From the NCBI GenBank assembly GCA_029258975.1, contig JAPDJS010000011.1, forward strand, positions 1 through 64,000: 64,000 bases of DNA, written 5' to 3'. How positions within the stretch are numbered: the first letter of the stretch is position 1; every line of letters begins with the position of its first letter. Shown in pieces: positions 52,835 to 62,459 of the stretch. This DNA comes from Thermoplasmatota archaeon (GTDB lineage Archaea; Thermoplasmatota; B47-G6; B47-G6B; 47-G6). The notes below the pieces were generated by a model. That model saw nothing but the letters and a program-made list of their open reading frames with translations, was not told the DNA's origin and did not search any database. The position numbers and the translations under genes are program-made.

Positions 52835-53653
52835 ATGAAATATTTCAATAAGTATGTTATTACTTCTGATGGTTTAAGAATAAGATACGTGAGAATGGGC
52901 AAAAAAGATGCACAAAGCATAATTTTCATCCATGGTCTAGGAGAGAGACTCGAGACATGGAAGTACCAATTAAGCTATTTTTCTTCCTTCTATGATGTAA
53001 TTGCGCTAGACTTAAGGGGTTTCGGTCTTTCAGAGACTCCCGAGTCTCTTACATCAATTTATGATTATGTAGAGGATCTCCTTGCGGTAGCCAGAAGGGA
53101 AAATATAAAGAAAGCTGTTATTTGCGGGCTTTCTTTAGGTGGTCTCATTGCTCTTGCATTCTATGACTCATTCCCAGAACTCGTTTCTGCGCTAGTCCTT
53201 GCAGACACTACAGCATATTATCCTAAATCTATTGTTAAAAAAATACTTCCAGAAAGACTAAAACTAATTGAGTCGGAAGGACTTTCAAAACTCAGTGAGA
53301 CAATAGTAAACTCTGCTCTTATTAATGCATCAAAGGAAGATGTAGAGCTCGTTATGGCATCAATACGCTCAGTAAATAAAGAGTACTACAAGAGAGCGCT
53401 CGAAGTCACCTTAAAAGCAGACCTTAGACATGTTTTACCAAAAATAAATGTTCCAACTTTGATATTAGTCGGTGAGTACGATAAAACAACACCTCTTAAC
53501 CTTGCAAATGATCTTAAGGCGAATATAAAGACTAGTAATCTCAAGATTATCAAAAATGCATCGCACATCTCTAAACTTGATAACCCCAAAGAATTTAATT
53601 TATATCTCAAAGAATTTCTTGAAAAGATGATAGTGGGAAACCATTCAAAATAG
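52835..53653 (+). CDS. Alpha/beta hydrolase, divergent from the Liv operon
   Basis: A 272-residue serine hydrolase. Oxyanion segment FIHGLGERLETW; nucleophile S in CGLSLGGLIAL; acid D in GEYDKTTPL; His in NASHISKLDNP. The fold is close to 3-oxoadipate enol-lactonases and esterases. It may hydrolyse a substrate before or after uptake and shares the regulatory box with the Liv operon and, by motif, the CoA operon. GGAGGA lies about 8 nt before ATG 52835. Confidence 0.85.
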   Translation: MKYFNKYVITSDGLRIRYVRMGKKDAQSIIFIHGLGERLETWKYQLSYFSSFYDVIALDLRGFGLSETPESLTSIYDYVEDLLAVARRENIKKAVICGLSLGGLIALAFYDSFPELVSALVLADTTAYYPKSIVKKILPERLKLIESEGLSKLSETIVNSALINASKEDVELVMASIRSVNKEYYKRALEVTLKADLRHVLPKINVPTLILVGEYDKTTPLNLANDLKANIKTSNLKIIKNASHISKLDNPKEFNLYLKEFLEKMIVGNHSK

Positions 53654-53690
53654 TTCGCAAGGTTATAGTCAAAAGTATACGGAAATAATT

Positions 53691-53735
53691 GTTATTGTAT
53701 GAAACAATCGTTTTATAAAAGAAACAAACAATAAC
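53691..53735 (+). promoter_or_regulatory. Inverted repeat GTTATTG...CAATAAC flanking a TATA box
   Basis: Perfect 7-bp arms 31 nt apart enclose the TATA-like ttttataaaag, directly upstream of the regulator gene at 53744. An autoregulation site is plausible. Confidence 0.4.
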
Positions 53736-53743
53736 TCATAATT

Positions 53744-54292
53744 ATGAGCAAAGTCCTCGAGGAGCTACTTTCCTACCCATTAAGCATGATTATTGAGGAA
53801 TTTCTGAAAAATCCTTCTCAAGAATATTATTTAAGAGAGCTTGCCCGGAAGCTTGGTCTAGGTCCCAGGACCGTTAAAGAGTACTGTGATATTCTTGTTC
53901 AGGATGGAATTATACTAGAAAGAAGAAAGGGCAATCTTCGTCTTTTTAAACTAAACAATAAAAGTCTACTTGTAAAGGAACTCATTAGAGCGTACTACTA
54001 CACTCTAATGATTATTGGAGGAATTGAGAAGTTATCAGAGGGTACTATAGCCGTATACGGTGACTTCGCCTCAGGAAATATCTTTGAAAATAGCGAAGTA
54101 AAAATCCTAATCATATCGTCAAAATACAAAATAAATGAAGAGATCTTAAGAAGACTAGAGTCGGTCTTAGAGAGAAAGACAAAAATCCTCATTGTCTCTC
54201 CCGAAGATTGGGAAAGAATGAAAAATTTAAATGATCCGTTAGCTAAGGAGATCATTAAAAATCATATCCTTGTTAAAGGAGATTACTTTTGA
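53744..54292 (+). CDS. HTH regulator fused to a degenerate nucleotidyltransferase-like domain
   Basis: A 182-residue protein. The N-terminal winged helix (YYLRELARKLGLGPRTVKEY) is of the ArsR/MarR-like group. A C-terminal part resembles the minimal NTase (MNT) fold found behind archaeal HTH proteins, but the catalytic G-S and D-x-D are altered: AVYGDFASGNIFENSEVKIL where active domains have G-S...S-D-I-D-L. So it is probably a non-catalytic sensor or binding domain. There is an AT-rich palindromic promoter region; the start at ATG 53744 lacks a clear Shine-Dalgarno. Confidence 0.75.
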   Translation: MSKVLEELLSYPLSMIIEEFLKNPSQEYYLRELARKLGLGPRTVKEYCDILVQDGIILERRKGNLRLFKLNNKSLLVKELIRAYYYTLMIIGGIEKLSEGTIAVYGDFASGNIFENSEVKILIISSKYKINEEILRRLESVLERKTKILIVSPEDWERMKNLNDPLAKEIIKNHILVKGDYF

Positions 54293-54366
54293 AGAGGGTT
54301 TGTTGTCTAATTTTATTTTATCTGTGTTCATACAAAGTTTTTAAAAAAGTATGAAAAAGTGTTAGC

Positions 54367-55968
54367 TCACTTGCTTTCGACGTAGGCTATAGGAATGCTG
54401 TAGTAATACGGATCCTGCCCGGGAGGCCGCCAAGGAGGGTCTTTTCTCCACTGAAGCGTCGTATATGTGTACCACACGTACTCAGAAACATTATAACATC
54501 TAGGATCAGGTATGCCACCATACAAAGAGCCGTCTCCATAGTTTTCTATAGTGCCTGTAATGGTGACTTCTCCCTTTAACTTGTAAGAGACCGAGACTAC
54601 TAAAGCACTAGCTATCGTTGCTAACTCTAGTGGTAAAGACACTCCTAGAGAAGCTAGCGTAACGATAGTCATGCCAATAATTGCGGTAGCAAGAGTTCCA
54701 TAGTCTACGCTTTCCACTATGTTGGTATCATAGGTTGTATATACAAAGTCTTTTATGTTTATTACATCCCCGGGAGGAAGCTCACCGAAATATGCAAGTT
54801 CTGAAGATTTTAGCAGTTGATAAAAGATTTCTTGAGGAATCTCCTTCTTTTCCCAATTTCCATCAATATGTATATCGTCCTTCATTAATATATCACTGAT
54901 GTAGGTCTCGAATTTCTCATCTCCCGTGGGATAATACTCAAATTCCGTAATAACCCACTCTTCATAGTGTTCAAAATAAGGTCTTGTCCAGACGTAAAAG
55001 TACGCGGTCTCTCCAGGGTATATTTCCATAGTTTTGCCGGCAAACGCTATGTTCTTAGATATTGTTTTACCGCCCTTGTATAGTGTAATCTCGCTATTTA
55101 TAGAGCTCAATGACTCTCCCTTAGACAGCTTATCTAGTATGTTAGTACCAATGCCGATGGATGCCTCCATAAACGTCTCTTCCCTACTCGATATCTCATA
55201 GAAGGAGATCAATTTGGCTGATTCGCCTTCTAGAGACCACGGATAGTAATATTGAAGATCATTTTCCACAATGAATAATGGTGTCTTGATGTAAGGCCTC
55301 CCATCGACATACTTTACCCAATCTGAATATCCTTGAGATAATAATGCTTCTGCTATATCTTCTGGAGTTATTCTATACTTTAACACCCAAACTATGTTAT
55401 AATACCCTATCTGCATAGGAGTGTCTTGGGATATGGATCTAACGTTTTTAATGTTCACAGCAGGATTTTTGAAAATCATTACGTTTATAGGAATTATATT
55501 CACAACACCTTTATGAATGTCTTCAACATTTACTGGATACCAGTACGAAATTCTTTGAAGTATGTTGCCACTATCTTCATCTACTATCCAAAGATTTACT
55601 TCAATCCCAACATTTAAGCCATTAAAATCTTTGTTTTTAATCCAACTCTCAATCTCTTCTCTAAATTTCCCTTCATAAGGAACAAATATTTCCGAGGACT
55701 TCGTTTTCCCTCTAGCGATCTCCACGCTACCATCATAATATGAGTTGAAGAATATCTGATAGCATATAACAATATTTGAAGGCCTCTTGGGAAATATTCC
55801 TAAAAACTTATAGGGATTACCGTTTTCGTCATAAAACGTTATCTTTATCCTCACGCCGCCCTTTTCAAATGGCCAAATATTCGCGGCGTAGGCTACGGGA
55901 AAATATGCCAATAAAATTCCTGCCAGTAAGACCGCAAATAGGGTCTTACGCAGACAGCCCACCCCCAC
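54367..55968 (-). CDS. Large secreted protein of unknown function
   Basis: A 533-residue protein with an N-terminal signal (LRKTLFAVLLAGILLAYF, then A-Y-A-A) and a long extracellular region rich in Tyr, Trp and beta-strand patterns. A hydrophobic segment near residues 432-465 (LATAIIGMTIVTLASLGVSL) may be a second anchor. The start is GTG 55968 or GTG 55962 after GTGGGGGTG. Two TATA-like elements (catataaaac) sit in an 18-bp tandem repeat upstream. No family recognised. Confidence 0.62.
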   Translation of the reverse strand: MGVGCLRKTLFAVLLAGILLAYFPVAYAANIWPFEKGGVRIKITFYDENGNPYKFLGIFPKRPSNIVICYQIFFNSYYDGSVEIARGKTKSSEIFVPYEGKFREEIESWIKNKDFNGLNVGIEVNLWIVDEDSGNILQRISYWYPVNVEDIHKGVVNIIPINVMIFKNPAVNIKNVRSISQDTPMQIGYYNIVWVLKYRITPEDIAEALLSQGYSDWVKYVDGRPYIKTPLFIVENDLQYYYPWSLEGESAKLISFYEISSREETFMEASIGIGTNILDKLSKGESLSSINSEITLYKGGKTISKNIAFAGKTMEIYPGETAYFYVWTRPYFEHYEEWVITEFEYYPTGDEKFETYISDILMKDDIHIDGNWEKKEIPQEIFYQLLKSSELAYFGELPPGDVINIKDFVYTTYDTNIVESVDYGTLATAIIGMTIVTLASLGVSLPLELATIASALVVSVSYKLKGEVTITGTIENYGDGSLYGGIPDPRCYNVSEYVWYTYTTLQWRKDPPWRPPGQDPYYYSIPIAYVESK

Positions 55969-55978
55969 AATTACCTAA

Positions 55979-56009
55979 TTTGTTTTATATGTTTTATTTG
56001 TTTTATATG
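55979..56009. repeat. Tandem repeat with duplicated TATA-like elements
   Basis: TTTGTTTTATATG occurs at 55979-55991 and 55997-56009 (period 18). On the minus strand each unit carries CATATAAAAC, a possible TATA box for the secreted-protein gene. Confidence 0.5.
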
Positions 56010-56170
56010 CTTATGCGTACGACATCGCTTAGATTATTGTATACCACGCACCAAGAAAGTCTCGCTCCCAAAGATGACCGAGGGCTTCACTCATCTAAGA
56101 GACGCCACGAGATTATTTATTAACAGTTTCTAACAATAGATAATTCAAGACAATACTCTCCGTGGTGCGT

Positions 56171-56941
56171 ATGATATTCAAAGCACGTTATGGCGAGCCC
56201 ACTAAAGGTTGGGTAGTGCTGGTTCACGGACTCGGAGAACATAGTGGGAGATACAAAGAACTTATACAAGAGTTAAACAATGCCGGTTTCGCCGTGTATA
56301 CTTTTGATTGGCCAGGCCACGGAAAAAGTGGTGGAAAAAGAGGTCACGCTACTATAGAAGATGCTCTGAAAATTATTAACGAAATTATAGAAGAAATTGG
56401 AGAGAAGCCCATCATTTTTGGTCATAGCCTTGGCGGACTTACTGTAATTAGATACGCAGAGCTATTTTCCGAGAAAATAAAGGGCGTTATTGCATCTTCT
56501 CCAGCGCTAGCACTAAGTCCAAAAACACCGAAAGCCCTTGTTACCCTGGCCAAAGTGTTAGGCGTCATTGCCCCAAAACTTACACTAAGCAATGGAATAG
56601 ATCCCAAACTTCTTTCTAGGAACGAAGAGGCTGTGAAGAAATACATAGAAGATCCACTAGTGCACGACAGAATTTCTACAGCGCTAGCGAGAAGTATTTT
56701 CATAAACGCTGAGAGAGCTCATGAAGATGCTGAAAAAATTAGCGTGCCTATACTAATTCTCGTGGGTACTAGCGATTACATTACACCCCCTGAAGGTGCA
56801 AGGAGGTTATACAATAGGCTAAAGGTAAAAGACAAAAAATTAATCGAATACGAGGGAGCGTACCACGAAATATTCGAGGATCCAGAATGGAAAGAAAAAC
56901 TATTCAAAGACATTGTGGAATGGGCTTTGTCACATACCTGA
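56171..56941 (+). CDS. Monoacylglycerol-lipase-like alpha/beta hydrolase
   Basis: A 256-residue serine hydrolase of the Hydrolase_4 (monoglyceride lipase) family. VVLVHGLGEHSGRY is the hallmark oxyanion segment, FDWPGHGKSGGKRGH follows, and the nucleophile is in GHSLGGLTV. The acid D lies in GTSDYITPP and the His in GAYHEIFEDP. It would release glycerol from monoacylglycerols or similar esters. ATG 56171 follows GGTG by about 5 nt. Its 3' end overlaps the DUF1667 gene of the glycerol operon by 12 nt, convergently, which fits a role in supplying glycerol. Confidence 0.85.
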   Translation: MIFKARYGEPTKGWVVLVHGLGEHSGRYKELIQELNNAGFAVYTFDWPGHGKSGGKRGHATIEDALKIINEIIEEIGEKPIIFGHSLGGLTVIRYAELFSEKIKGVIASSPALALSPKTPKALVTLAKVLGVIAPKLTLSNGIDPKLLSRNEEAVKKYIEDPLVHDRISTALARSIFINAERAHEDAEKISVPILILVGTSDYITPPEGARRLYNRLKVKDKKLIEYEGAYHEIFEDPEWKEKLFKDIVEWALSHT

Positions 56942-57310
56942 CTTTCTCCTAACAGTTTTTGTTGCTACGAGATTTGCTCCTGTCCCTGCAATGTTTTTTA
57001 TTATGATATCTCCTATATGCACAGGGGCTTGAACCTCAATTTTGGCTGTTTCTTCCATAACTTTTTCTATAAGTTTCTTAGGAACGGGCTTATCGGTTTT
57101 TACTGAAACTACAGGCATCTCACCGTTTATGACGCGAATAACTGTCATTATAATCCTCTTAGGATCCAGAGCCTCTTGTATGGCATAGTCTTTTCCCTTC
57201 GGACATGCAAAACCACGAATGTCTATTATTTTCCCATCTTCTATCGTAATCTCTATTTCGCATCCTACAGGGCATACTATGCACGTGATGCGATGAGTTT
57301 TCCTCGTCAT
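56930..57310 (-). CDS. DUF1667 small cysteine protein, second copy
   Basis: A 126-residue homologue of the 28633 protein. C-x2-C-P-x-G-C appears as CIVCPVGC, and FACPKGKDY is the second motif. PVVSVKTDKPVPKKLIEKV and DIIIKNIAGTGANLVA match the first copy. It is the last gene of the glycerol operon; ATG 57310 overlaps the upstream stop, with GGTGAT upstream. Confidence 0.85.
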   Translation of the reverse strand: MTRKTHRITCIVCPVGCEIEITIEDGKIIDIRGFACPKGKDYAIQEALDPKRIIMTVIRVINGEMPVVSVKTDKPVPKKLIEKVMEETAKIEVQAPVHIGDIIIKNIAGTGANLVATKTVRRKSGM

Positions 57311-58545
57311 CTCGGAATCACCTCCAGAGTTACTGTATCCTTAATACTCTCTAGTTGTTCCTTTTTCAGTATAACCCTGATCATTTCTGCTGGTCTCACC
57401 CTTCTAAATGGTATTTCAACGTCTATCTCTTTAATTCTCAGCACAACGTTTTCCTCTGGTATAGAAACACGGATATAGAGTGTAACGTCCCTGTCACCGC
57501 TTATATACTGAGGGACTGCAAGTCTAACGTTCCTACCCCTAACGACCTTAATCGACTTACTGTATACAATACCCTCGTTTTCGACGTAAATCTTCGCTCC
57601 CATTGCAGCCCTTTCACCTTGTTCTACTACAAAATCTACTAGGTCGTTAACTACAAGAGAATTTCCAACAACAAAGATCCCCGGAATATTCGTCTCATAG
57701 AGGTCCGAAACAACAGGGCCTTTAGTAGCAGGATCAACTAACACGCCAAGCTCGCTGAGCGGTTCTAACCTTGGAATCAGTCCAGCAGCTATGACAAGGG
57801 TATCGCACTTTATATTAAACTCCGTACCATTAATTGGACGAAGGTTTTCGTCTACCTTAGCTATTATGGCCTCTTCTACCCTTCTTCTACCTTTTACTGC
57901 AACGACCGCATGTTGAAGGTAAAGTGGTATGTCAAAGTCTCTTAGAATTACCAAATTTCTTGTGAGACCGCTAGGATAGGGCAGGATTTCTATAACAGCT
58001 TTTACTTTGCATCCCTCAAGGCTAAATCTTCTCGCCATAATAAGACCCACATCTCCCGACCCAACGATGACTACTTCCTTACCAGGCAAGATTCCATATA
58101 TGTCCATCATAGTCTGGGCCTGCCCGGCAGTATATACTCCAGAGACTCTATCGCCTAGTATACCTATTTCATACCTGTGTCTTTCTCTTGCTCCTGCCGC
58201 ATATATTATCGCTTTTGTTTTAATTTCCTGAGCACCTTGCGGCGATATTACTCTTATGACCTTTTCCGTAGGTGAAATAATTTCTATCGACTGCACATAC
58301 GTCTCCAGCATATATTCTATATCGAGAGATTTCGCTTTCTCTACTAGCCTCTCAGCAAACTCTGGGCCCGTTAAGTCCTCCTTAAAATAATGAATTCCAA
58401 ATCCAGGATGAATACACTGTGGGAGTATTCCTCCCAGATATTCGTTTTCGTCAATAATTAATACCTTTAGGCCCAACTCCTTTGCTTTTATTGCCGTAGC
58501 AAGTCCTCCTGGCCCTCCGCCAATAACTACAACGTCATAGATCAT
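57307..58545 (-). CDS. FAD/NAD(P)-dependent oxidoreductase, second copy
   Basis: A 412-residue flavoprotein closely related to 27402-28649. VVIGGGPGGLATA is the FAD site, LPQCIHPGFGIHYF the shared segment, VVIVGSGDVGLIMARR the NAD site, and GIFVVGNSL the second FAD motif. It should pass electrons from the GlpA-like dehydrogenase to NAD or another carrier. Overlaps GlpA (11 nt) and DUF1667 (4 nt). ATG 58545 is preceded by GAGGTAA. Confidence 0.86.
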   Translation of the reverse strand: MIYDVVVIGGGPGGLATAIKAKELGLKVLIIDENEYLGGILPQCIHPGFGIHYFKEDLTGPEFAERLVEKAKSLDIEYMLETYVQSIEIISPTEKVIRVISPQGAQEIKTKAIIYAAGARERHRYEIGILGDRVSGVYTAGQAQTMMDIYGILPGKEVVIVGSGDVGLIMARRFSLEGCKVKAVIEILPYPSGLTRNLVILRDFDIPLYLQHAVVAVKGRRRVEEAIIAKVDENLRPINGTEFNIKCDTLVIAAGLIPRLEPLSELGVLVDPATKGPVVSDLYETNIPGIFVVGNSLVVNDLVDFVVEQGERAAMGAKIYVENEGIVYSKSIKVVRGRNVRLAVPQYISGDRDVTLYIRVSIPEENVVLRIKEIDVEIPFRRVRPAEMIRVILKKEQLESIKDTVTLEVIPR

Positions 58546-60031
58546 TTACCTCGCCCCCAAGAAGAGTCTTTATGTGCCCCACGGCTACTTCGCTTCCTGG
58601 CTCATTCTGAAGGATTTTCCAAACAGGTACATTATACTCTCTCGCTAAGATCATAACAATCCTTATTGTGCAAAAAGAGCCTTGGCATCTACCTTTCATA
58701 GCAGTTGTTCTCATTTTAATTGACTCCAAATTCGGTTTTTTGACACCAATCTCTTTCATCCTCTTGATGGCATCTATTATCTCAGCCTCGCTTGTCATTC
58801 CACATCTACAAACTATTTTACCATACTTCGCATCCTTTGCAACAAGTTTCTTAACATCTTCCCATGGAAGCCTTGAAAGGAAAATCGGAGGTCTTCTAGT
58901 AGGACTCCATTTTCTCTTTTCGGTAAGTGTTACTCCGAGATCATTTGCAATAATATCCCTGACAAAATATGCGATTGCTGGCGCAGCTGTAAGGCCAGGA
59001 GATCTTATCCCAGCGACGTTAATAAACCCATATACGTCCTCATAAGATCTAATTATAAAATCCCCACCGTCGGGCTCTGGTCTAAGTCCTGCAAACGTTC
59101 TCATGACGGCGCTTCTAGGGGGTACTGACTTTAGAAGTCTTCTTGCCCAATTCCATACGAACTCTAATCCCTCTTTCGTGTTTGACACATCCTCCTTAGC
59201 ACCCTCCGGTAAGTCTTGCGCATTTGGTCCGATCATAAGGTGGCCATTTACTTCCGTTGTTACGACGACGCCTTTGGTTTTTTCTGTTGGCGTAGGAAAT
59301 ATTATTCTCCTGACTTTCTCCTTTACTTCCTTATGAAATATTATATACTCTCCCTTTCTAGGCCTTATTTTCACGTCTTCTATTCCTGCCATCTTGGAGA
59401 TCTTATCTGCATAGAGACCCGCTGCGTTAATAACAATATCTGCATTAATGAATCCATTATTTGTTCTTACACCCACGATATTACCGTTTTTGATTTCTAT
59501 CCCCAATACTTCAGTCTCTAGAAGTAGCCTTACTCCATTAGCTACTGCGTTCTCAGTTATAGCTACAACTGCATGAGGAGACGCTATTTGACCGCCACTT
59601 GGTGCCCATAATGCGCCTATTGCTTCAGGATTAATCATAGGTTCAAGCTCTCTGAGCTCATCGCAATCAATAATCCTAAGACCCACAACGCCGTTCCTTC
59701 TACCTCTTTTGAGAAGTTCCTTTAAAGTATTCATATCTTTGTTATCGAGCGCAACAACGATATCTCCTGGCCAAGAGTTTGGTATATATAATTCCTTAAC
59801 CCATTTTTGCCATAGTTTATTGCCTTTCACCACAAGAGATGATCTCAAAGGGTATTTATCAGGGTCATCGTCGTAGCCTGCATGAATGAGTCCTGTATTC
59901 GCCTTGCTAACTCCCCTACCAACATCAACGTTCTTTTCAACAAGTATTATTTCTAAATTGCTATATCTGCTAAGAACTCTCGCAATAGAAGCCCCAACAA
60001 TCCCCGCACCAATAATAACGATTCTCTTCAA
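58535..60031 (-). CDS. GlpA-like sn-glycerol-3-phosphate dehydrogenase with C-terminal [2Fe-2S] domain
   Basis: A 498-residue FAD enzyme (DAO family) oxidising glycerol-3-phosphate to DHAP. The FAD loop is VIIGAGIVGASIARVL at the N-terminus; the substrate side shows GVSKANTGLIHAGYD. A BFD Fe-S domain ends the chain, with C-R-C (IVCRCGMTSEAEI) and C-x4-C (GRCQGSFC). No BON module is present, unlike the 25642 copy. TTG 60031 follows AGGTGAT by 4 nt; ATG 60037 lies within that stretch. Gap to glpK is about 15 nt. Confidence 0.88.
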   Translation of the reverse strand: MKRIVIIGAGIVGASIARVLSRYSNLEIILVEKNVDVGRGVSKANTGLIHAGYDDDPDKYPLRSSLVVKGNKLWQKWVKELYIPNSWPGDIVVALDNKDMNTLKELLKRGRRNGVVGLRIIDCDELRELEPMINPEAIGALWAPSGGQIASPHAVVAITENAVANGVRLLLETEVLGIEIKNGNIVGVRTNNGFINADIVINAAGLYADKISKMAGIEDVKIRPRKGEYIIFHKEVKEKVRRIIFPTPTEKTKGVVVTTEVNGHLMIGPNAQDLPEGAKEDVSNTKEGLEFVWNWARRLLKSVPPRSAVMRTFAGLRPEPDGGDFIIRSYEDVYGFINVAGIRSPGLTAAPAIAYFVRDIIANDLGVTLTEKRKWSPTRRPPIFLSRLPWEDVKKLVAKDAKYGKIVCRCGMTSEAEIIDAIKRMKEIGVKKPNLESIKMRTTAMKGRCQGSFCTIRIVMILAREYNVPVWKILQNEPGSEVAVGHIKTLLGGEVNDL

Positions 60032-60046
60032 GCACATCACCTAGAA

Positions 60047-61564
60047 CTAGGCCTCTAACCCTATATTCGCAAGGACTTTTGCCCACTCAAAGGATCTCTT
60101 TACGGCTTCCTTCCATCCTTGATAGAGCTTTTCTCTAAGACCCTCATCCATCTTAGGTGTAAATGTTTTCTCTAGTTTCCAAAGCTTGACTATTTCTTCT
60201 ATACTACTCCAGTAGTCAACTGCTAGTCCTGCCAAATATGCTGCACCAAGTGCCGTTATCTCCTTAACTATTGGCCTTACAACGTTGACGCCAAGAATGT
60301 CTGCTTGGAATTGCATCAAGAAGTCATTCCTGGAACCTCCGCCGTCGACCCTTAACTCCTTTATCTTTATTCCAGAGTCTTTTATCATTTCTTCAATAAC
60401 ATCTCTATTCATGTATGCTATGGCCTCCAAAACAGCCCTTGCTAAGTGTTCTTTAGAGGTTTTTCTTGTAAGGCCGATTATTAGCCCTCTTGCATACTGA
60501 TCCCAATAAGGTGCTCCAAGTCCAGTAAATGCAGGTACGAAGTAAACTCCCTCACTAGACGATATTGTCTTGGCAAGATGTTCAATATCACTAGGGGAGT
60601 TTATAATTTGCAACGCATCTCTAAGCCACTGTATGGCTGCACCTGTCACAAAAATGCTCCCTTCAAATGCATACGTTACTTTCTTATCCACGTACCAAGC
60701 AATCGTAGTAAGAAGATTTTCCGAGCTCTGTGGCTTATCTCCTATGTTCATCAAAATGAAGTTTCCGGTGCCATATGTGCTCTTTACCATCCCAGGAGAA
60801 TAGCACGCCTGACCAAAAAGCGCGGCTTGTTGATCTCCAGCATCACCCGATATCGGTACTTCCTCACCAAAAACTTCCTTGTCTGTGTATCCATAGATCT
60901 CGCTTGAAGGCATTAATTCTGGAAGAATTTCTTGGGGTATGCCAAAGATCTCCAGAAGCTCATCGTCCCATTCAAGCTTTTTTATGTTAAACAACATAGT
61001 TCTTGACGCGTTAGAGTAGTCTGTAATATGGATTTTTCCTCCTGAAAGACGCCATATAAGATATGTATCTATAGTACCGAAAAGAATTTCTCCTTTTTTA
61101 GCCTTTTCAGCAATTCCTGGGACATTGTCTAGTATCCACTTTATCTTAGGTGCTGAAAAATAGGAGTCAGGTACAAGACCCGTCTTTTCTTTTATGACAT
61201 CGTAATATTCTTCCTTTATTTTTTCCACGTACTCAGCAGTCCTCCTACACTGCCATACTATTGCGTTATACACCGGTTCTCCAGTTCTTTTGTCCCATAA
61301 TATCGTGGTTTCTCTTTGGTTTGTAACTCCTATCGCAACAACATCTTTAACTGAGATCTTCGCTACCTTTATAGCGTCTCTTATGGCCTTTAACTGAAAA
61401 TGAAATATCTCCTTTGGATCTTGTTCCACCCACCCAGGCTTAGGGTAATACTGCGGAAACTCGTATTGGCCTACCCCTAGAACTCTCGAATCTTTATCAA
61501 AAACTATGGCTCTAGCACTGGTCGTACCCTCATCTAAGGAAAGAACATATTTATCCTGCACCAT
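60047..61564 (-). CDS. glpK: Glycerol kinase
   Basis: A 505-residue FGGY kinase of canonical type. [16 protein letters not shown] begins it. All glycerol contacts are kept: R-E of [11 protein letters not shown] of IVWQCRRT, Y of [12 protein letters not shown] of [10 protein letters not shown], and F of [16 protein letters not shown] is present. It phosphorylates glycerol to sn-glycerol-3-phosphate, the substrate of the next gene. ATG 61564 follows GGTGA by 5 nt; a TATA-like gatatttaagc lies about 100 nt upstream. It leads the operon glpK-glpA-flavoprotein-DUF1667. Confidence 0.93.
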   Translation of the reverse strand: MVQDKYVLSLDEGTTSARAIVFDKDSRVLGVGQYEFPQYYPKPGWVEQDPKEIFHFQLKAIRDAIKVAKISVKDVVAIGVTNQRETTILWDKRTGEPVYNAIVWQCRRTAEYVEKIKEEYYDVIKEKTGLVPDSYFSAPKIKWILDNVPGIAEKAKKGEILFGTIDTYLIWRLSGGKIHITDYSNASRTMLFNIKKLEWDDELLEIFGIPQEILPELMPSSEIYGYTDKEVFGEEVPISGDAGDQQAALFGQACYSPGMVKSTYGTGNFILMNIGDKPQSSENLLTTIAWYVDKKVTYAFEGSIFVTGAAIQWLRDALQIINSPSDIEHLAKTISSSEGVYFVPAFTGLGAPYWDQYARGLIIGLTRKTSKEHLARAVLEAIAYMNRDVIEEMIKDSGIKIKELRVDGGGSRNDFLMQFQADILGVNVVRPIVKEITALGAAYLAGLAVDYWSSIEEIVKLWKLEKTFTPKMDEGLREKLYQGWKEAVKRSFEWAKVLANIGLEA

Positions 61565-61805
61565 ATTGTTCACCAAGCGTTATTTTCAAAACTGTTCTCT
61601 GCAACCCGATGTGAGGACGTATTAGATAACAGGTATTAGAAATGACTTTTAACGCTTAAATATCTCAGTGTTAAACAATACCACCATTTCAAAATGTTGC
61701 ACAATAAAAGGACGTAAACTGAATGAGAAGTTATCACATATAATACAAATTAGAATGCGCACATAAGATCTTTCAAAAGACTTAAAAGGACACGTTCCTC
61801 TCTAA

Positions 61806-62459
61806 ATGATTATGAAAACGTTTTATCTTCCAATAGAAAATGTGCAAGAGACTATCTCTGAAAGACTAATATGGCTACCGCACTTAATACTCAAGACTTC
61901 TAGAGACAGGTATCTAGTAAATGTGTTTCTCCTAGAGAAAGTACGATTTGCCCCTCGAAAGTCCCTTTTAATATTTCCGTTCCCCGAAAATATCAATCTG
62001 GGACATCCCGAGGAATGTAAGAGAGGTACTGTAGTAAGCATGCAAAAGCTTGATTTTGAAGAAGTAATAGATGATCTAGAGAGAGCATACATAGAATCCT
62101 TAGAAATCTCAAAATCCAATGCATATCGAAGAGCAAAGTACTGGGGAAGACTTGATTTTGTAAGAATGTTCATTCCAGTAGGAATTTACAAGCTGTTCTC
62201 TAAAAATAGCGATGAAGTACTAGCTGAAGAGTTTAGAGAGGCTTCCTATGCTGTAACAATATTTAGAGAGACAATATTTTGGAGAAACGAAAGACCCACT
62301 GCCGAGGGTGTCGTGTACGTTCCTCTGTTTGTCATAAAAAGAGACGATGAAGTTACAATCCTAGATAGAAACCTTAAAGAGAACAGAATTATTATGGAAA
62401 TCTTAAGAAAAGAAGAAAATGCAAAAAAAGCTATTATTAAGCTCATAGAAGCTCATTGA
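61806..62459 (+). CDS. Unknown cytoplasmic protein
   Basis: A 217-residue protein without signal or membrane helix. It begins with beta-rich sequence (YLPIENVQETISERLIWL) and has a helical, charged second half ([34 protein letters not shown]). The window shows no homologue and I do not recognise it. ATG 61806 or 61812 may be the start; no Shine-Dalgarno is clear, so the transcript may be leaderless. The 3' end overlaps OppF by 7 nt on the opposite strand. Confidence 0.55.
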   Translation: MIMKTFYLPIENVQETISERLIWLPHLILKTSRDRYLVNVFLLEKVRFAPRKSLLIFPFPENINLGHPEECKRGTVVSMQKLDFEEVIDDLERAYIESLEISKSNAYRRAKYWGRLDFVRMFIPVGIYKLFSKNSDEVLAEEFREASYAVTIFRETIFWRNERPTAEGVVYVPLFVIKRDDEVTILDRNLKENRIIMEILRKEENAKKAIIKLIEAH

